NCBI GenBank assembly: GCA_009859145.1
Contig: VRVR01000038.1
Location: forward strand, 124,001-188,000
Direction of reading: 5' to 3'
From: Andalucia godoyi
Lineage: Eukaryota; Discoba; Jakobea; Jakobida; Andaluciidae
DNA: 64,000 bases
In this document: piece after piece, positions 41,148 through 50,892 of the stretch
Position numbering within the stretch: position 1 is the stretch's first letter
Layout of the letters: every line of letters starts with the position of its first letter
Made by a program: the position numbers and the translations under genes
Notes under the pieces: model-generated
The model's input: only the letters and a program-made list of their open reading frames with translations
What the model was told of the DNA's origin: nothing
Databases searched by the model: none

Positions 41148-42717
41148 TCAGTGGCACTTCGGTTGCGGCTGTCTTCTCGAAATATCTCGAGAGATATTGC
41201 GGTGGGCTTCCGACATTGCAAAGCTGCCCAGTGTAAACGGCACGGTCCGGCACGCTTCATCGGCGCCCGAAGTGATCAGCACCCGATTGAACGCAGACCC
41301 GAAAGTGGCGACCATCCACTCTTGCACAGTCGGGTACTGCAGCACAGCTTCTCTGAGAAATCCTGCAATCTCAATCCCTTCCCGCGTTCTCGGCACGTCT
41401 TCCGTGGAGAATCGAAAGCTGGCTGCGAGCACCGCATTTTGGACGCCAGGGAGCAGCTCACTGCGAGCCCCAATTGACGCCGCGTTCGCCGCTAAAGTCT
41501 TGCGCAGCGTGCGGACGAGAAGAATGCACTTTGATACTTTGGACTGCCCCGGCGATCCTTTTTGCTTTGAGCTGTCCGGCGTCTGTGCCGCATGTGCAGT
41601 GTGCGCAGCGACATCATCATCATCATCATCATCATCATCAGTGACGTCGCCGTCGCCGTCGCCATTGCCATTGTCGTTTCCGCTCGCATCGCCTGCAAAG
41701 AACAGCTGCGACAGCTGATCGCTGGCCTCCAGGATTTTGCCTTTGAGCGGGGTAGAGACCGCTGACGTATTTGAATATCGACAGACCCGAGTGAGAAGCT
41801 CCTGAGTTGCGGCGGTGACTTTTCGGTCTTTGGACTCCACACTCACTGCAACGAGCGCGGTAATGTTGTCGTTTTCGGCAAAGGCTCTCGTTAACGATGT
41901 TTTTGCCCGAGGAAATGTCATCGTGTCGAGCACCAACGCGTTTGCAAACTGCGCTGCATGATGAGACGAGATGGGAGTGCAGACGGCCCGAGCAATGATG
42001 TCGTACACCTGTTCCTGGATGGAATCGGGGAGAGAGGACGCAAGAGCGAGTCCGACAAGGATTTCCAGAATCTGTGCAAGGGCTCTCATCTGCTCCTCGT
42101 GTTTCTCCCTGTCTTGTCGTTTCAAGCACAGACAGACGGCAGACCGCAGGCACAGAAAAGGCCGAGAGAGCCAGTCCAAGCTGGAGAACGTGAACAGCAG
42201 TCCTCCTTGTCCGGACGCAGGGTCCATCTTGTACACTCGAGTCAGAACATGCAGAACCAGGGTGTGGGCTTCCGCAGAGAGTGCTTCGGATGACGTAATG
42301 GACTGCAGCACTGCACAGCCGCCGCTTTCGACAAACTGCGCGAGATAGCCTCTCGGATTGTCCAGCAGAATGCGGCACATGCATTTCACTGTGTTACTTA
42401 GCCTGGCTTCCGATTTCATGAATGGGTATTGCAGTCGAGCCCACGAAAGGACTCTTCTAAGAAACGACTCGGAATGCTTTAATAGCCTTCCCGTATCCTC
42501 GTCATCGCTGCCACTCCCTGCAGCATTCACCAACTCAATCATCGCCAAACGTCGCTTCATATCTCCCTATCACATCCGCAAGCGTTCCGTCTCGGATTTC
42601 ATAAGTATGTTTATGAGAAAAGAGCTTTGAAGAAAGACATGAGGTGCGAAAACATACGGAATCCCATTCTTGCAGTGCCTCTGTTACTCTTCGGTTGTGT
42701 CCAGCTACTATGAGCAT
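41148..42717 (-). CDS. Helical-repeat (ARM/HEAT-like) protein, unknown (2 exons)
   Basis: Exons 42717-42658 and 42566-41148 give 492 aa. Exon 1 starts MLIVAGHNRRVTEALQEWDS and is joined in phase 0 to GDMKRRLAMIELVNAAGSG by a 91-nt GTATGT...GATAG intron. The body is a series of amphipathic helix pairs (TVKCMCRILLDNPRGYLAQF, LQSITSSEALSAEAHTLVLH, LEILVGLALASSLPDSIQE, VTAATQELLTRVCRYSN) like ARM/HEAT proteins. An acidic Asp run (about nine Asp, GAT/ATC repeat) sits two thirds along. No family was recognised; an ataxin-10-like or importin-like fold is possible but unsupported. The longer open frame upstream of exon 1 starts with TTG and I exclude it. Confidence 0.7.
42567..42657 (-). other. Intron of helical-repeat gene
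   Basis: A 91-nt intron with donor GTATGTTTTCG and acceptor GTGATAG. It links two frames that are otherwise offset, and both flanks read as helical protein. Confidence 0.7.
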
Positions 42718-43555
42718 TTCTTCTTCTTCTTCCTTTGTTTTGCTGCTGTTTCTTTGCCACGGTTGACAGGATACGTCTGCCAAATCATCAACCTTTAACA
42801 CGATCGACAGACCATCGGCCAAACGGCCGTTCAAAATTGGCCGTTCGTTATTCCCAGTTTGTGGCTGCTGTAGCGCTGCGGAACGGCGATGAAAAAACAG
42901 ATTGTCAGATACGTCGTGTCTTCGCCGTAGATGCGTTCTTTGCAAGCACCCGGAGCCTCGGTTTCTCTCTGTCCCTTCACTCTCATGTGTCGCTCGCCAT
43001 GGTAAGGAGGCTTGCCTGGTGCGATGTTTGAATACTCTCCCTCATGCCTCAGCCGCCAGCGCCAACGCCAGCGCTGCCCGGTGCTCACCACAACGGCGGT
43101 TGATGTTTCGGCGCTGTGCCAGTTGGAAAGTTTCGTCCTTGCAAAAGTGATGGACGAACAGCGGTTTGCTCATACAACTTGCCATCATTTGCCATACAGC
43201 TCCGTTTTGCTGCGATCTCGCAGTTCAAACTTCAAACCATGAAAAACGTCAAAGGTGTCCCAATCCATTCGATTCGTCTGTTCCTTTTCAAGAACTTCCT
43301 ACTCTCGTCGAACGGAATTTTCTCTCTCTCTCTCTTGTTGAAAGAAAAAAAACAGCAACAACACTGATTTTTCGTCTTTTTCTTTTTTTGTTGTTTGGAT
43401 TGTTTTCCTCCCTTCTCTCTGTCTCTCTTGTAATAATATTTGCAACATTGTCGTTGCTCTGTGTGTGTGTGTCTTTTAGTTCCGTTTTCTGTTTTGTACA
43501 AATTTCAAGATTCAGTTCCCTGAAAACATATCCGCAACGCTGAATCCTGTAATTC
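42718..43555. other. Divergent intergenic region, no gene seen
   Basis: It separates the helical-repeat gene and the channel gene. The part near the channel is T-rich with short CT and TG runs. The GC-richer middle (42830-43250) has short frames on both strands, none with a recognisable motif. Confidence 0.5.
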
Positions 43556-46500
43556 ATGAGGAAGCATCCACACCCCGAAGGTCCTCCTCCGAGGGAAAAC
43601 AGTTCATCAACGTTGTTTCCGAGTCCACAGCGTTCTTCTGTTGCAGATTCGATCCCATTGCTTGACGTTGACGAAGACATCAATTCGTACTCCAGCGAGG
43701 GACTCCAGAGAAGGAGTATTCTCTTTGGAACCCCATACGACTCTGCGATTTCTCCGAGTGCGGCCAACCAACCACAGACTGCAGCTCGATCAGACGAGGA
43801 GCCAGTTGCAATTCCTTCTGTCCGTTCTTCTGCAGACAGCGAGTCTGTTGAATCTGTGCCGCTGATGCATTCCGACGTGACCACTCCAGGAAGACTAAGA
43901 GGTCGCGGCTGGGACGACGACCATTCTGATTACCATTCGTCTGATGTCCCGAGTCCGATTTCCAGAGAGTCGTCCGGAAACTCAGTGACGGAATCGGTCG
44001 TGAGTGTCCCGAGTAGATCTGGTCGGCGCGTTAGGAACGGCGGCGGATTCGCGAATTTGCAAGACTCGGTGACGTTGGCGCATGCGAATGCCGCAATGCA
44101 CAAAGTTTCTTTTCCAGTGGACGAGCCGCTGAAAGTCGTTCCGTTGCGATCGTCTTCCTCGCTCGTCTTTGGACCCGCCCATCGGTACCAAAACATCGAT
44201 TCACCGTCACCGACCGTGGATCGATCTATCTTTTCGACGATCGTGGGATCAAGGGCCGACTCGCCAGTTCCAGGATCCAATTACACTTCGGATTCGAGCC
44301 CAGAGTCCTTGAATAACAGCAATACGTCTCGTCCCCCATCATCTGCAGACAACGAATCCCGAATGCCGAAGTTGCAGCGGTATTCTTCGTTGGCATCCAT
44401 GAACGTTCGACCAATTGTTTTCGAAGGACGCAGCCACTCCAGACCGAATTTATCGATGATTGCTGCTCGACAGGTAGTTCCGTCAAGAAGGAGCATAGAC
44501 AGCAGTGAAGATGTCGATCGCGATCGTTCAGATTCTATTACGTCCAACGTTTCGCTGGCTTCTGCGCTTGGAAGGCGTGTTGAGTCCGAGGGATTAATGT
44601 CTCGTGAAAGCTCCGAAGCATTCTTTTTCGCTCCGATGCAAGATACCTTGCGATCTCACCTCTCTCATCGCCGCATTGTAGGCCTGAACGATAGCTTGGG
44701 CTGCGAACATGCTGCGCTTCTCCGAGCCAATAAGATATTTCAGTCGCCTGGCAGCGGAAACTTGGATTCTCTGTCACATACGAGCAGCACAAGTCGCATG
44801 CATCGCTCCCTGTCGTGGGACTCTGCTGCCGATGCGGGTTCTTCCAGTCAGCTGCACCTTGGCGCAATGATCGAGTCTTTCAAATATCGACCTGTTCACC
44901 ATAATCAGAAAAAGGGGTCTACTGAGCAGGCCTCAGCCGCTGTTGGGCCTGTTATTATTCATACTCGAGTTCCAAAGTCCACTGGCGAGATTGCAGATAT
45001 TCTAGATCGAGTCCAAAATGTTCCACCCGGAAACCGCTCCTCCTTCACTCCACGGACATCACAGTCCCTGCAGGGCACGTCTTCAACGAACACAATGCGG
45101 ACCATGACGTCTCCGCGATATGTGGTCGACATGGACGACATTGATCGCCAGTCGTGCCAATCCGATAGTAGTAAGTCAAACTCTCCCCCAAGCCCCCGAT
45201 CGGCCAACAAGAATTCTCCTCCGAGTCCTCGATCGGACTATTCGTCGGCAAGAAGGAAGTCTGTCGTTATGATGCGACGGTCGTCCAGCAGACCGTTGAA
45301 GTCGGCCCTGCTTGCAAGTTTGTCAAAACCCGATTTGAACAGCAATGGCGTTTCTCGTCAGAATAGTGTCAAAAATGCGGATGCAAAGGCTGTCGTGGCC
45401 GATTCCAAGAAGTCGGAGACTGACAGTCAGGACACGGAATCCAAGAATGCGGTTTCAAAGGATCCTTCCAAAGAGCAGTCTCAGCAGCCGGCGAATTCAG
45501 ATAAGCAAGCCTCTGTGTCGGTTCCTGCATCCGCACCCGCACCCGCATCCAAACCAGGCCCCGCTCCTGCGCTCTCTGCTGCATCTGTGCAAGAAGAATC
45601 CTTCTTCCAGTGGCTCAAATCTGGAACAAGAAAAATGTACAAAGATTGGAAGTTTGCGCAAAGAGTTGCAGAGGACGAGGAAAAAACCCTGCGGATTAAA
45701 GAAAAGTGGATGATGCATCCTCTTTCCCGCCGTCGGCTTCGATGGGATGCGCTGGTGTTTTTCCTTATCATGTATCAGCTGTTTGCTATCAGTTTTCGCA
45801 TTTGTTTTAACGTCCCAGACGATTATGCTTTGCTGGGGATCGATGCACTCTGCGATATCCTGCTCCTGGCGGACATGCCTGTTCAGGTGTTCACTGTTAT
45901 TGAAGTGGGCGTGGATCTGATTGTGGATCGGAAAGAGCTCCGCAAGCGCTATTGCAAGTCCTCTCGATTCTTGATAGACTGCGTAAGCAACATTCCATTT
46001 GATTTTTTGCAGATTATATACGGTATCTCGCCGCTGTTCCGCGTTAATCGCCTGCTTCGAACTCTCCGATACAATGCGTATTTCGACACGTGGGCAAAGT
46101 CTTCTTCGCTTTCTCCTTCCACGATTCGCATTATATCGTACGTTGTGTTCCTGACATTGTTTGTTCACTACTTTGCTTGCTTGTGGTTTTTGGTTGTGAG
46201 GCTTGAGGGCGGGGCGCGAAATGTTGATGGGTACTCGTACTGGGCGGATATTCTGCAGAGGGGAATGTGGAATCAATATGTGTGTTCCATGGTTGTCTCT
46301 ATCAACACACTTTTTGGGTACGGCAACATTTGGCCAAACACGGATTCCCAGCTTCTTGTATCGCTTGGAATGGTGTTGTTTGGAGCAGTTGCTCTGTCCA
46401 TTGTGGTTGGTTCTGCAACGGATCTCATGCGCAACCAGTCGTCTTCCGAAGATGAACTTCGAAAGAAGTTGGAGTCCTTGCGTGAATTTATGCGATTTCG

Positions 46501-47047
46501 TAATATTGATCTGAACATTGAGAAGGACATTGTGGGGTACTACAAATATCTCAGTGACACGCAGCAAGGCTCTTCGGGAACAGATATCTTCTCCGAGTTG
46601 CCATCGTCCCTTTTCAAGGAGATTTCCATGTTTTTGAACAAGGATGTCTTGCAAAAGGTTCCACTCTTCAAGAATTGCCCACCGTCGTTTATCGAAATGA
46701 TCTCAACCAAGTTGCAGCCAATGGTTTTCATGCCTGGCAAATTGCTGATTCGGTTTGGGGAAACTGGAAAGGAGATGTTCTTCTTGTCGAAAGGGCGAGT
46801 GGAAGTTACCAACGCTGACGGTACGATCGTCTTTGCTACCCTGCCGGAGGGTGCTTTCTTCGGCGAGATTGCCCTTCTGTCGTCTGCGAAACGAAATGCC
46901 AATATTCGTGCCGGAAAAGATTGTGTGTGCGAAGTGTATCGCCTGACCAAACAGGACTTTGACGCTGTGCTCATCGATTACCCGGAGACTCGCGAAGAGA
47001 TCCAGAAAATCGCTGCTGCTCGTGCACAAGCTTCTGCCAAGAAATAG
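43556..47047 (+). CDS. Cyclic-nucleotide-gated / HCN-type cation channel
   Basis: A voltage-gated-type channel with a C-terminal cyclic-nucleotide-binding domain. The 1163-aa protein begins with about 700 residues of Ser/Arg-rich, probably disordered cytosolic sequence with Pro-Ala repeats. Six TM helices follow from about residue 727 (FFLIMYQLFAISFRI). S4 is degenerate (RVNRLLRTLRYNAY). The pore filter region SINTLFGYGNIWPNTDSQL is at about 914-932. After S6 come a C-linker of the HCN/CNG kind and the cNBD (about 1050-1150) with FFGEIALLSSAKRNANIRA, keeping the Glu and Arg of the phosphate-binding cassette. Few S4 charges suggest weak voltage dependence. Flagellates use such channels in sensory and motility control; the role here is inferred. 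Confidence 0.93.
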   Translation: MRKHPHPEGPPPRENSSSTLFPSPQRSSVADSIPLLDVDEDINSYSSEGLQRRSILFGTPYDSAISPSAANQPQTAARSDEEPVAIPSVRSSADSESVESVPLMHSDVTTPGRLRGRGWDDDHSDYHSSDVPSPISRESSGNSVTESVVSVPSRSGRRVRNGGGFANLQDSVTLAHANAAMHKVSFPVDEPLKVVPLRSSSSLVFGPAHRYQNIDSPSPTVDRSIFSTIVGSRADSPVPGSNYTSDSSPESLNNSNTSRPPSSADNESRMPKLQRYSSLASMNVRPIVFEGRSHSRPNLSMIAARQVVPSRRSIDSSEDVDRDRSDSITSNVSLASALGRRVESEGLMSRESSEAFFFAPMQDTLRSHLSHRRIVGLNDSLGCEHAALLRANKIFQSPGSGNLDSLSHTSSTSRMHRSLSWDSAADAGSSSQLHLGAMIESFKYRPVHHNQKKGSTEQASAAVGPVIIHTRVPKSTGEIADILDRVQNVPPGNRSSFTPRTSQSLQGTSSTNTMRTMTSPRYVVDMDDIDRQSCQSDSSKSNSPPSPRSANKNSPPSPRSDYSSARRKSVVMMRRSSSRPLKSALLASLSKPDLNSNGVSRQNSVKNADAKAVVADSKKSETDSQDTESKNAVSKDPSKEQSQQPANSDKQASVSVPASAPAPASKPGPAPALSAASVQEESFFQWLKSGTRKMYKDWKFAQRVAEDEEKTLRIKEKWMMHPLSRRRLRWDALVFFLIMYQLFAISFRICFNVPDDYALLGIDALCDILLLADMPVQVFTVIEVGVDLIVDRKELRKRYCKSSRFLIDCVSNIPFDFLQIIYGISPLFRVNRLLRTLRYNAYFDTWAKSSSLSPSTIRIISYVVFLTLFVHYFACLWFLVVRLEGGARNVDGYSYWADILQRGMWNQYVCSMVVSINTLFGYGNIWPNTDSQLLVSLGMVLFGAVALSIVVGSATDLMRNQSSSEDELRKKLESLREFMRFRNIDLNIEKDIVGYYKYLSDTQQGSSGTDIFSELPSSLFKEISMFLNKDVLQKVPLFKNCPPSFIEMISTKLQPMVFMPGKLLIRFGETGKEMFFLSKGRVEVTNADGTIVFATLPEGAFFGEIALLSSAKRNANIRAGKDCVCEVYRLTKQDFDAVLIDYPETREEIQKIAAARAQASAKK

Positions 47048-47154
47048 CAAATTCCCAACAAATAACAGTATAAAATCAAAAAAATGGAAAAGAAGAAAAA
47101 TGGCTAAGAGGGTGAATGACGTTAACAGAACTCGAATAAAAACGAAACATTCTC

Positions 47155-48111
47155 TTATTCAGTCAGACGATGAAGATCTTCTTGTTGATGTTGTCGTTCT
47201 TCTTCTTCTTCCAGATGGAGCAGATCAGAGACGGATGAGCAGATGAAATGAGGTGCTTCAGCCGGACTGCTTGCTGCAGCATCTTCCCGTGTCGCAACCC
47301 CTGTAAGGACCATCAAAGTATGGATCCCTCCATTTCTCCCAAAAGCAATGTCCGTGTCCAAACGATCGCCGACCATCACAATCCGATCTTTGCGCACCTC
47401 CTCGACAAGACCCTTTTCCGAGGCCCACCTGCGAATTCTGTCCATTGCCGCGTTCAGCATTGCCTGATGTGGCTTCCCTAGAATCACGTCTGGTGCCTCT
47501 CTTTCCGCCGCCGCCGCAACAGCAGCCACAAGCGACCCCGCGCCAGGAAGCAGCAGCGGAACTTCCGTGCCCGTTGCACTGTCCACAGAGACGGAGGGGT
47601 ACGTAAGATCGCCGTTGCTGGCAACAAATATGGCACCCAGTCTCAATTCATGTGCAGCTTGCGCCAACTTGGCATACGAAAATGCAGCGTCGTATCCAAC
47701 CGCAACACAGTCGTACGTTCGGCGCCCATGATGTCCCGGCTGCAGAATCGTCGGTTCCGTTTCAACGGTGTATCCAGCCATCCGCAGCTCGTCCGCAATA
47801 CCACCCGCCGTAATTGCGAACACTTTTCCGTCAAAGTCCACGGATTTCAGATACCACGGCACAAGCGCCGCCGAGCAAATCACATCCTCGTCGCTCAAGA
47901 CCGGGAAACCTTGTGACCGTAGTGCAGCTGCTGTAGCCGATCGTGTACGACCGGAATTGTTCGTCACATACAAAACCAGTTTCCCAATCGACAGCAAGTG
48001 AGCCACGGTCTGCGGCGCGCCGTCAATGACGGAATGACCTCTCCAAAGCACACCGTCAAGATCGAACAGAAATACATCATGCGACAATACCAAGTCTTTC
48101 GGAATCGACAT
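47155..48111 (-). CDS. PGP: Phosphoglycolate / 4-nitrophenyl phosphatase (HAD IIA)
   Basis: HAD-type phosphatase acting on 2-phosphoglycolate, a toxic by-product of metabolism and DNA repair. The 318-aa product has nucleophile motif I FLFDLDGVLWRG (Asp-x-Asp), motif II LYVTNNSGRTR, the lysine of VILGKPHQAML and motif IV GDRLDTDIAFGRN. The C2B cap between motifs II and III is of the IIA class (AVGYDAAFSYAKL). Human PGP is 321 aa. I start at MSIPKDLVLS because the extension begins with GTG. The C-terminus is Glu/Gln/His-rich, coded by a CTTCTT-type repeat. Confidence 0.92.
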   Translation of the reverse strand: MSIPKDLVLSHDVFLFDLDGVLWRGHSVIDGAPQTVAHLLSIGKLVLYVTNNSGRTRSATAAALRSQGFPVLSDEDVICSAALVPWYLKSVDFDGKVFAITAGGIADELRMAGYTVETEPTILQPGHHGRRTYDCVAVGYDAAFSYAKLAQAAHELRLGAIFVASNGDLTYPSVSVDSATGTEVPLLLPGAGSLVAAVAAAAEREAPDVILGKPHQAMLNAAMDRIRRWASEKGLVEEVRKDRIVMVGDRLDTDIAFGRNGGIHTLMVLTGVATREDAAASSPAEAPHFICSSVSDLLHLEEEEERQHQQEDLHRLTE

Positions 48112-48465
48112 TTTTTTAATTTGAAACACACGTTTTTGTCTCTTCCTGCTCCCTTTTTTCCCTTGGACTTTGAATCTGGATTTTTTGAAGGGTTTTTTTT
48201 TTGGCTTTGCGAAATCATCGAGCTGCTGTCAGCGCTGTCAGAGAGTTTGTTTTTGTTAAATTTTTTTAAGTATTATTATTACGATGCGCAAAAGTCGTGT
48301 CCTCCGTAATCAACACACTTTTATACATATTTTTACAATATCTGTCACGACACGTACAGGTTTTATTTATTTTTGATGATATCTTCTCGAATTTCTTTCT
48401 TCTGTTCTGTTTTTCGATGTGTGTGTGTGTGTGTGTGTGCGTGTGTGTGTGTGTGTGAGTGACTA
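48112..48465. other. Intergenic with (TG)n tract
   Basis: T-rich sequence. An interrupted (TG)n run at 48419-48458 lies immediately downstream of the farnesyltransferase stop codon. No gene was seen. Confidence 0.7.
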
Positions 48466-49977
48466 TTACGCGGGCGGCAACAAGAGCGGAATATCTGACA
48501 AGGAAAGCGGGGGTTGTTGGGACCAGAATGCTCGAGTTTGGTTTAGCCGGTCTGTGCGAATGTTCACAGCCGGGTCTGTCGGATACAGAGAATAAGGAGA
48601 GGAAGCAGTTTCTGAGTCTGCATGCATTTTCGCAGAATCGCTGCCAGCATACTGCAGAACAGAGATCCCAGAAAGTGCGTAGCAAGTATGATACAAATCT
48701 CTACGTTTTCCCGGCTTGTCTCGGAATCCTCCGCCACCATCCAAGTCCTTCCAGACAACTGGTTTTCCGGGAAGTGAAGGCTGGCAGGCGCCCAGCACAT
48801 ATCGAAACAGGGCAGGCCGATCAATGAGGTCGTGGGAATGTGTAAGAACCAGCGATGCGCCTATCCACCAAGCGTAACAAGCATCCACAAGCTTGTTGGT
48901 TCTTCCTGAAAACCCGCCTTCGACGGCATACTGCCGAGAGACAAGCCATCGTTTGCATCTCTCAATTCGTTCACAAGACACAACGTCTGGATTCTCCAAG
49001 ACTCCAAGGAGTGTCAAAGCTGCAAGTGCACAAAATGTGTACCCACCGTGTGCCTCGGCTCCCGGAATCGCGCCAAATCCACCTTCATACGTCTGACATG
49101 ACAGAATCCACTCTGCCGTTCCTTCAAACAGCCGTTGCGCAATGCCGCTTTCCATCGAAACCCCCAGAATTGTCGCAATTGTCACTGCACAGTACGCTGC
49201 CCGCATGTCGGATTCTCCGCCAAAATGCATACGAAACGATCCCGACGACGACGATGCTGTTGATGATGATGCAGATGATGCAGATGACGAATCGAAGCTT
49301 TCCTCCTGCTGCTTGTGACGATGATAGCAAGTCCGAGCCGCAGCAAGAAATCGAAGCAGCGGCAAGCGGATGCGTAACAGCTCATCCAAGCATTCTTTTC
49401 CAGCAGAAGCAAGCGAAAGCACCGCTGCGTACGTCGGCGCAAGATGCCCAAGCTGTGTGTTCCCACCTCCAAAACTTCCGATTGCAGCAGCCTCAGCCTC
49501 AGCCTCAGACTGGGCAGAAACGTAATCGTTGACAAGCTGTACATGCTCCCACTCCAGCCGATCCGAGCCATGTGTATCCACTTCACGGACACACCAAAAA
49601 CACCGCGACAATGTACGAATCAATCGCTTTCTAAGACTGTTCTCCGAGTCGGTAACATTCTCATCTCGACTAAACGCATCTGCCTTGAAGATGTTCAGCG
49701 CGTGCGACGACCAGTAGCACAGCCAGGGCTGCAGAGAGTCAAAGGAATCACCAGGTGGGTCGCGCTCGGACGTCCCATCTTGTTGCGCATACAGGTACGC
49801 TTCGTGTGCCGCATAGTAAAAGTGCTTTCGAACCATTTCATCAAGCGTCTCGGACACTTTATGCTTGTCCGCGTCTACAGTTTGCGGAATCCTCGACAGG
49901 AATGCAGAAATCCGAGACTCGGTCTGAAGCTGTTCGTTGGATGTTTCGGTCGGATACCCATCATCCGACCTCGACAT
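48466..49977 (-). CDS. FNTB: Protein farnesyltransferase beta subunit
   Basis: Catalytic beta subunit that attaches farnesyl to CaaX proteins, with a shared alpha subunit. The 503-aa product folds as an alpha-alpha barrel of PFT repeats (AYCAVTIATILGV, GFGAIPGAEAHGGYTFCALA, GGFSGRTNKLVDACYAWWIG, GGFRDKPGKRRDLYHTCYAL). Zinc ligands Asp365, Cys367 and His430 are all present. GGFRDKPGKRRDLYHTCY matches FTase rather than GGTase-I. A Ser-rich insert (about 227-248) and an N-terminal extension make it longer than the human 437 aa. The gene starts 246 bp from repeat copy 3. Confidence 0.95.
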   Translation of the reverse strand: MSRSDDGYPTETSNEQLQTESRISAFLSRIPQTVDADKHKVSETLDEMVRKHFYYAAHEAYLYAQQDGTSERDPPGDSFDSLQPWLCYWSSHALNIFKADAFSRDENVTDSENSLRKRLIRTLSRCFWCVREVDTHGSDRLEWEHVQLVNDYVSAQSEAEAEAAAIGSFGGGNTQLGHLAPTYAAVLSLASAGKECLDELLRIRLPLLRFLAAARTCYHRHKQQEESFDSSSASSASSSTASSSSGSFRMHFGGESDMRAAYCAVTIATILGVSMESGIAQRLFEGTAEWILSCQTYEGGFGAIPGAEAHGGYTFCALAALTLLGVLENPDVVSCERIERCKRWLVSRQYAVEGGFSGRTNKLVDACYAWWIGASLVLTHSHDLIDRPALFRYVLGACQPSLPGKPVVWKDLDGGGGFRDKPGKRRDLYHTCYALSGISVLQYAGSDSAKMHADSETASSPYSLYPTDPAVNIRTDRLNQTRAFWSQQPPLSLSDIPLLLPPA

Positions 49978-50892
49978 TCTCCTTCTTTATTCCCTCCCTT
50001 CCTTTTTTTAAATTCTTTTTTCTTCTATCATCAAGAAGCGAGGTAGATGTTGCAGGCGCATGCTAAGCTCAGTTCTCATTCCAATACTAATTTATATATT
50101 TTTCTTTTCTTTTCCTTGCATCTTTTTTGTTTGAAGCAAATACGACTGCAAGTTGCATCCAAGATTGCGATTGCATCACTTGAGGACAGGGAAAAAACAA
50201 AAAAAACAAAAACAAAACGACGATTTTCCTGACCGTAGTCAAAATCCAGAATTTCTCTCACTCACTATTTTTCTTTCTTTCCACCATTTTTCTATTTGTT
50301 TCTTATATTTATAATCGAACCCTCAAGCAGCACCTTTCATCAGAGACAATGACAAAACACATCGCATGCGCGGCGGCGTTCGCCGACTACATTCTGTTTC
50401 CTCCAACGTTTATTTTATGAATGTTGAATCGATTGGGGAATAGGTTTGGTTGCGATGATCCTTTGACTGCATGGAAGAGGTGGTGCTCGTCTTTAATTAA
50501 AAAAAATTAATATAACATGTGGCTTGGATGTGACAGCTCAGCCGATGACCGACTATAATTTTTTCAATGTTTTGGCGAGCGGCCTCTCATACTCTTACAC
50601 ATACTGACATTTTTCTGAACACTGACACTGACATATCAACACCGCCCCCAACCCCGCACTTTGCCCTCGTGTACTGATTCAAAAGCCAACCAGCTAATCC
50701 TTTCAGTCCTTTTATTTCTTACCTTTTAAATTTTTTTAAAATATCATTTAAATTAAGCATTTAAACGTTGTTTTGTTTTGAGTATTTTTTCTTTCTCTCT
50801 ATCTCTCCCTCTCTTTCTTTCTTTTTCTTTTCTTTTTTCTCCTCAAAAACGCTCGACGACTGCGGCTTCGTGCATTGTGTAAACCTCCAAGA
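49978..50892. other. Divergent promoter region, FNTB / succinyl-CoA ligase
   Basis: It holds repeat copy 3 at 50224-50582. The remainder is T-rich with a TTTAAATTTTTT-type stretch at about 50715-50765 and a pyrimidine run before the SUCLG2-like ATG. No other gene was seen. Confidence 0.6.
50224..50582 (+). repeat. Promoter-associated repeat, copy 3 (internal deletion)
   Basis: 50224-50489 matches copy 1 (about 1718-2190) closely except that the 202 bp equivalent to 1866-2067 are missing, joined within GCATGC-GCGGCGGCG. A weaker match goes on to about 50582 (GGCTTGGAT, CAGCCGATGA, TGTTTTGGCGAGCGG). The orientation is the same relative to its neighbour: the left end faces FNTB (minus), while the succinyl-CoA ligase gene (plus) starts on the right. 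So it sits in a head-to-head intergenic region like copy 2. The TATA-like box is kept at 50306-50313. Confidence 0.85.

Noticed and set aside
42718..42945. Longer N-terminus for the helical-repeat protein
   Set aside because: The extension begins with TTG and contains no ATG before 42717.
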